Of a stretch of 16,002 nucleotides of DNA, positions 14,076 to 16,002 are shown piece after piece. Source of the stretch: Desulfobacteraceae bacterium (GTDB taxonomy: Bacteria > Desulfobacterota > DSM-4660 > Desulfatiglandales > B25-G16); contig JAPVWE010000004.1 in the NCBI GenBank assembly GCA_028572035.1, positions 1 to 16,002 on the forward strand, given 5' to 3'. The position numbers and the translations under genes were made by a program. Position 1 is the first letter of the stretch. Every line of letters begins with the position of its first letter. Below the pieces are notes generated by a model that did not search any database, was not told the origin of the DNA, and saw only the letters and a program-made list of their open reading frames with translations.

Positions 14076-14112
14076 AAAGGCTAATTGCTTTCGACACTGC
14101 CTGAGCCCCTTT
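14063..14112 (+). terminator. Nested hairpin at the end of the VWA gene, possible terminator
   Basis: AAAGGGACTC (14063-14072) pairs with GAGCCCCTTT (14103-14112) with one mismatch, and a GAAAG/CTTTC stem (14075-14079, 14088-14092) nests inside. The outer left arm overlaps the stop codon region. No U tract follows, so termination is only a guess. Confidence 0.3.
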
Positions 14113-14182
14113 ACCTCACAAAAACATCGTAACAGAAGTCGAGTTGCCAAAATGAATTACTTAACTATGCTCGATCCCATTT

Positions 14183-14242
14183 TCATTTTCGCATCATTTT
14201 CTGAATCAGGTGCTCGATTTCCGCTACTTCCTTGTCATACAT
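14183..14242 (-). pseudogene. Possible gene-start remnant (19 residues)
   Basis: On the minus strand an ATG at 14242 opens MYDKEVAEIEHLIQKMMRK and stops. The charged helical text looks protein-like. A weak AAGGCGGG lies upstream past a T-rich stretch. With the fragment at 14414 it suggests this gap holds gene debris. Chance is equally possible. Confidence 0.15.
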
Positions 14243-14413
14243 AAAAAAATATCCCGCCTTTTTCCGAACCGGATTCTTGCTATATTATCCCCAGATTTGC
14301 AAGTCAAACATGACTAAGAATATGCTCTTATCAGTGGCCTCATTCGTGCGGCCACAGATTAGCGCGAACCAGTCGGTACGTGAAGAAAAACGTTCAACAA
14401 AAAGGAGGTTTCT

Positions 14414-14467
14414 ATGTCCTTGGCAGAAATACTCAACATTTGTCCCCTATTAAGAATCAATTTTTGA
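14414..14467 (+). pseudogene. Short ORF with strong ribosome site, possible truncated gene
   Basis: AAAAAGGAGG sits 5 nt before ATG 14414, the best-placed ribosome site in the 14076-14456 gap, yet the frame gives only 17 residues (MSLAEILNICPLLRINF). It overlaps the 3' end of the convergent mltB-like gene by 11 nt. It could be the beheaded start of a gene lost at a rearrangement, or a tiny peptide. The rest of the gap holds only a GTGGCC/GGCCAC hairpin (14334-14355). Confidence 0.25.
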
Positions 14468-15575
14468 AGGCATGGATCTGGGTAAATCCTTTGAGTCTCC
14501 CGATTAGGTCAGATAGAATTCCAACTGCGATAGCAAAGTTATGCGAGTGGTTCCATTTGAGTATGCATTGGTAATTGCTGTAGACCAAGAAGGCCCGACC
14601 AGCTGGCCCGTCTGGCTGTATGATGGACGATAGCAAATCCAGCGTTGGAAGATCCTGGCCGTCCAGACACCGTAGCCCCAGTGCTTGCCATTCACTAAGG
14701 CGTTTTCGGTATTCAAGGCCGATCAACGCCTGGTTAAGACCATTTGGTAGACGTACCTCTTGACCCCAGGTCCGGTCCCTTTTCCAGCCGGCCCGCAACA
14801 AGTAATTGGCTGCCGAGGCAAAAACATCTCCACAGTCTTTCCAAATATCTATACGTCCATCACCATCGAAGTCGACAGCGAAAAAGCGAAAGGTGGATGG
14901 CATAAACTGGAGTTGTCCCATCGCCCCAGCCCAGGATCCCTTCATCTGCGCAATAGACATGTGGCCCTCATCCAGGATGCGTAATGCGTGTATTAATTCC
15001 TTCCGAAAATAGGAACTGCGGCGGTTGTCATAGGCAAGTGCAGTCAAAGAACCGATTACCGGAAAACTGCCACTAGAGGAGCCAAAATCGGTTTCAATGC
15101 CCCACAAGGCCACAAGAAACCGGGGCTCTAATCCATAGCGTGAGGCAACTCTCTTCAATAGAGTGCGGTTTTCCTTTAGCTTCTTGCGCCCCTTACTAAT
15201 CCGATTTTCTGATACCACTCGATGGAGGTATTCTTTCAGTGTTAGCTTGAATTCCGGCTGACTGCGGTCAAGCTCGATGACCTGAGGTATAGGCTCGAGA
15301 CCGGTGAAGGCTGCATGCAGTGTCTTCTGGGAAATACCGCTGTCAAACGCTTCTTTCCGAAAAGACTCCAGCCAAGCCTCAAAGCTCGACCGCTGTTTTT
15401 GTGGCAACGAGGTTCCAGTTAATGAAGTTGTGGCCTTTTCCGGGGCAGGTCTTTTGATGGGCATCACCACCTTGTAGTTTTGTACCGGGGGATGAGGCGG
15501 TTCCTCCTTCGAACACCCTAAGCATGACAAAAGAAGTGTCAAGCAGATGGAGATTATGGCTGCTGAAACCTTCAT
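14457..15575 (-). CDS. MltB-type lytic murein transglycosylase lipoprotein (GH103)
   Basis: This 372-residue lipoprotein is predicted to cleave the MurNAc-GlcNAc bond of peptidoglycan to 1,6-anhydro-MurNAc ends. The N-terminus has a signal with LLLSCLGC, offering two possible lipid-bearing cysteines (in the 373-residue GTG-start numbering, C19 or C22). The transglycosylase domain (about 65-365) shows the catalytic glutamate in WGIETDFG (E162), SWAGAMGQLQFMPSTF (215-230), the calcium-loop-like DFDGDGRIDIW (236-246) and the NYQCILKWNHSHNFAIAVG segment (335-353), all typical of the MltB family. The start is either ATG 15575 or the adjacent GTG 15578; an AGGA 9 nt before the GTG slightly favours the latter, so ends differ by one residue. 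No peptidoglycan-binding domain follows. It is convergent with the VWA operon and seems unrelated to it. Confidence 0.93.
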   Translation of the reverse strand: MKVSAAIISICLTLLLSCLGCSKEEPPHPPVQNYKVVMPIKRPAPEKATTSLTGTSLPQKQRSSFEAWLESFRKEAFDSGISQKTLHAAFTGLEPIPQVIELDRSQPEFKLTLKEYLHRVVSENRISKGRKKLKENRTLLKRVASRYGLEPRFLVALWGIETDFGSSSGSFPVIGSLTALAYDNRRSSYFRKELIHALRILDEGHMSIAQMKGSWAGAMGQLQFMPSTFRFFAVDFDGDGRIDIWKDCGDVFASAANYLLRAGWKRDRTWGQEVRLPNGLNQALIGLEYRKRLSEWQALGLRCLDGQDLPTLDLLSSIIQPDGPAGRAFLVYSNYQCILKWNHSHNFAIAVGILSDLIGRLKGFTQIHAFKN

Positions 15576-15666
15576 CACTCTGTGAATTCCTGCCCCAATG
15601 TACAGTTAATTCGTACCGTTCAGAGATATAGCCTTCTTACCAAATCCAAGACTCAAACTCTGTTTA

Positions 15667-15695
15667 ATCTTATCAAAGATAGATAATGGAATCAA
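15667..15695 (-). promoter_or_regulatory. Candidate promoter of the lytic transglycosylase gene
   Basis: On the minus strand TTGATT (15690-15695), a 17-nt spacer and TAAGAT (15667-15672) lie about 90 nt before the gene. Both hexamers match four of six consensus bases. The remaining 15696-16002 shows no gene, only a TTTTCG-GGTA-CGAAAA hairpin (about 15796-15811) and, at the very edge, a plus-strand TTGACA (15995-16000) that could be the -35 of a promoter beyond the window. Confidence 0.35.
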
Positions 15696-16002
15696 AACAT
15701 TATCAGAATTGAGAACATTAGGTCAAATCTCTCTAGATCTTAAGAAAATGAGAGTGGTGAGTTTAAGGAATGCTTTGCCTTGGTTTTATAATGTTTTTCG
15801 GGTACGAAAAGTATAGACTTGTATCAGTATAGGAAAGTTTTTCGGTTTTTCATTTTTCAAGGATAAATAGCAGTAAACAATACATTTCTCCCTCCATATC
15901 TCCTCCCATATCTTGTGCCTTTTCCTCCCTATTGCTCCAGTTCAAGAAGTGGATCATTCACTACCGAAAGACAGAAGCTGAAATGCGATTTTAGTTGACA
16001 AT

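Overview
The window looks like chromosomal DNA from an anaerobic or microaerophilic Gram-negative bacterium of moderate GC, possibly Desulfobacterota-like. That placement is an inference. It rests on ferredoxin-linked 2-oxoacid chemistry, a GH103 murein hydrolase with a lipobox, an RND pump, and several families of short oligonucleotide repeats between genes. No rRNA, tRNA, CRISPR array or transposase gene is visible.

Left part (1-2218). The window opens in the last 55 codons of an RND efflux permease, followed at once by a heptamer satellite (GACAGAA units). A minus-strand opine dehydrogenase-family gene (506-1693) follows, with its own terminator (373-416) and a candidate promoter. The divergent gap 1694-2218 holds an octamer repeat, a perfect hairpin and a candidate operator/promoter for the next operon.

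Metabolic operon (2219-8335). Tightly packed plus-strand genes encode a D-2-hydroxyacid dehydrogenase, an FrhB/FdhB-type iron-sulfur flavoprotein, indolepyruvate:ferredoxin oxidoreductase subunits IorA and IorB and, after a 184-nt gap with a GC-rich hairpin, a class I/II aminotransferase. With the divergent opine dehydrogenase, the locus covers four reactions at a 2-oxoacid: transamination, reduction to the 2-hydroxyacid, ferredoxin-linked oxidative decarboxylation to acyl-CoA, and reductive coupling with an amine. Amino acid (probably aromatic) catabolism or fermentation is the likely role. A 219-bp MITE-like element flanked by an 11-bp direct repeat sits exactly at the aminotransferase stop codon.

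Housekeeping pair (8651-10554). mtaB (tRNA ms2t6A methylthiotransferase) and greA (transcript cleavage factor) converge on an inverted repeat made of ACGCAGAT units.

Gene-poor region (about 10640-12200). This 1.5-kb stretch has no convincing protein gene but carries many inverted repeats and a candidate promoter-to-terminator unit that could be a small RNA.

Two-gene module (12220-14112). A near-consensus sigma-70 promoter drives an unrecognised protein with four membrane spans flanked by helical/coiled-coil regions, followed by an exported von Willebrand A protein with an intact MIDAS motif. This is the best candidate for an undescribed system.

Right end (14113-16002). There are two short gene-start-like fragments, a minus-strand MltB-type lytic transglycosylase lipoprotein, and about 400 nt holding only its candidate promoter.
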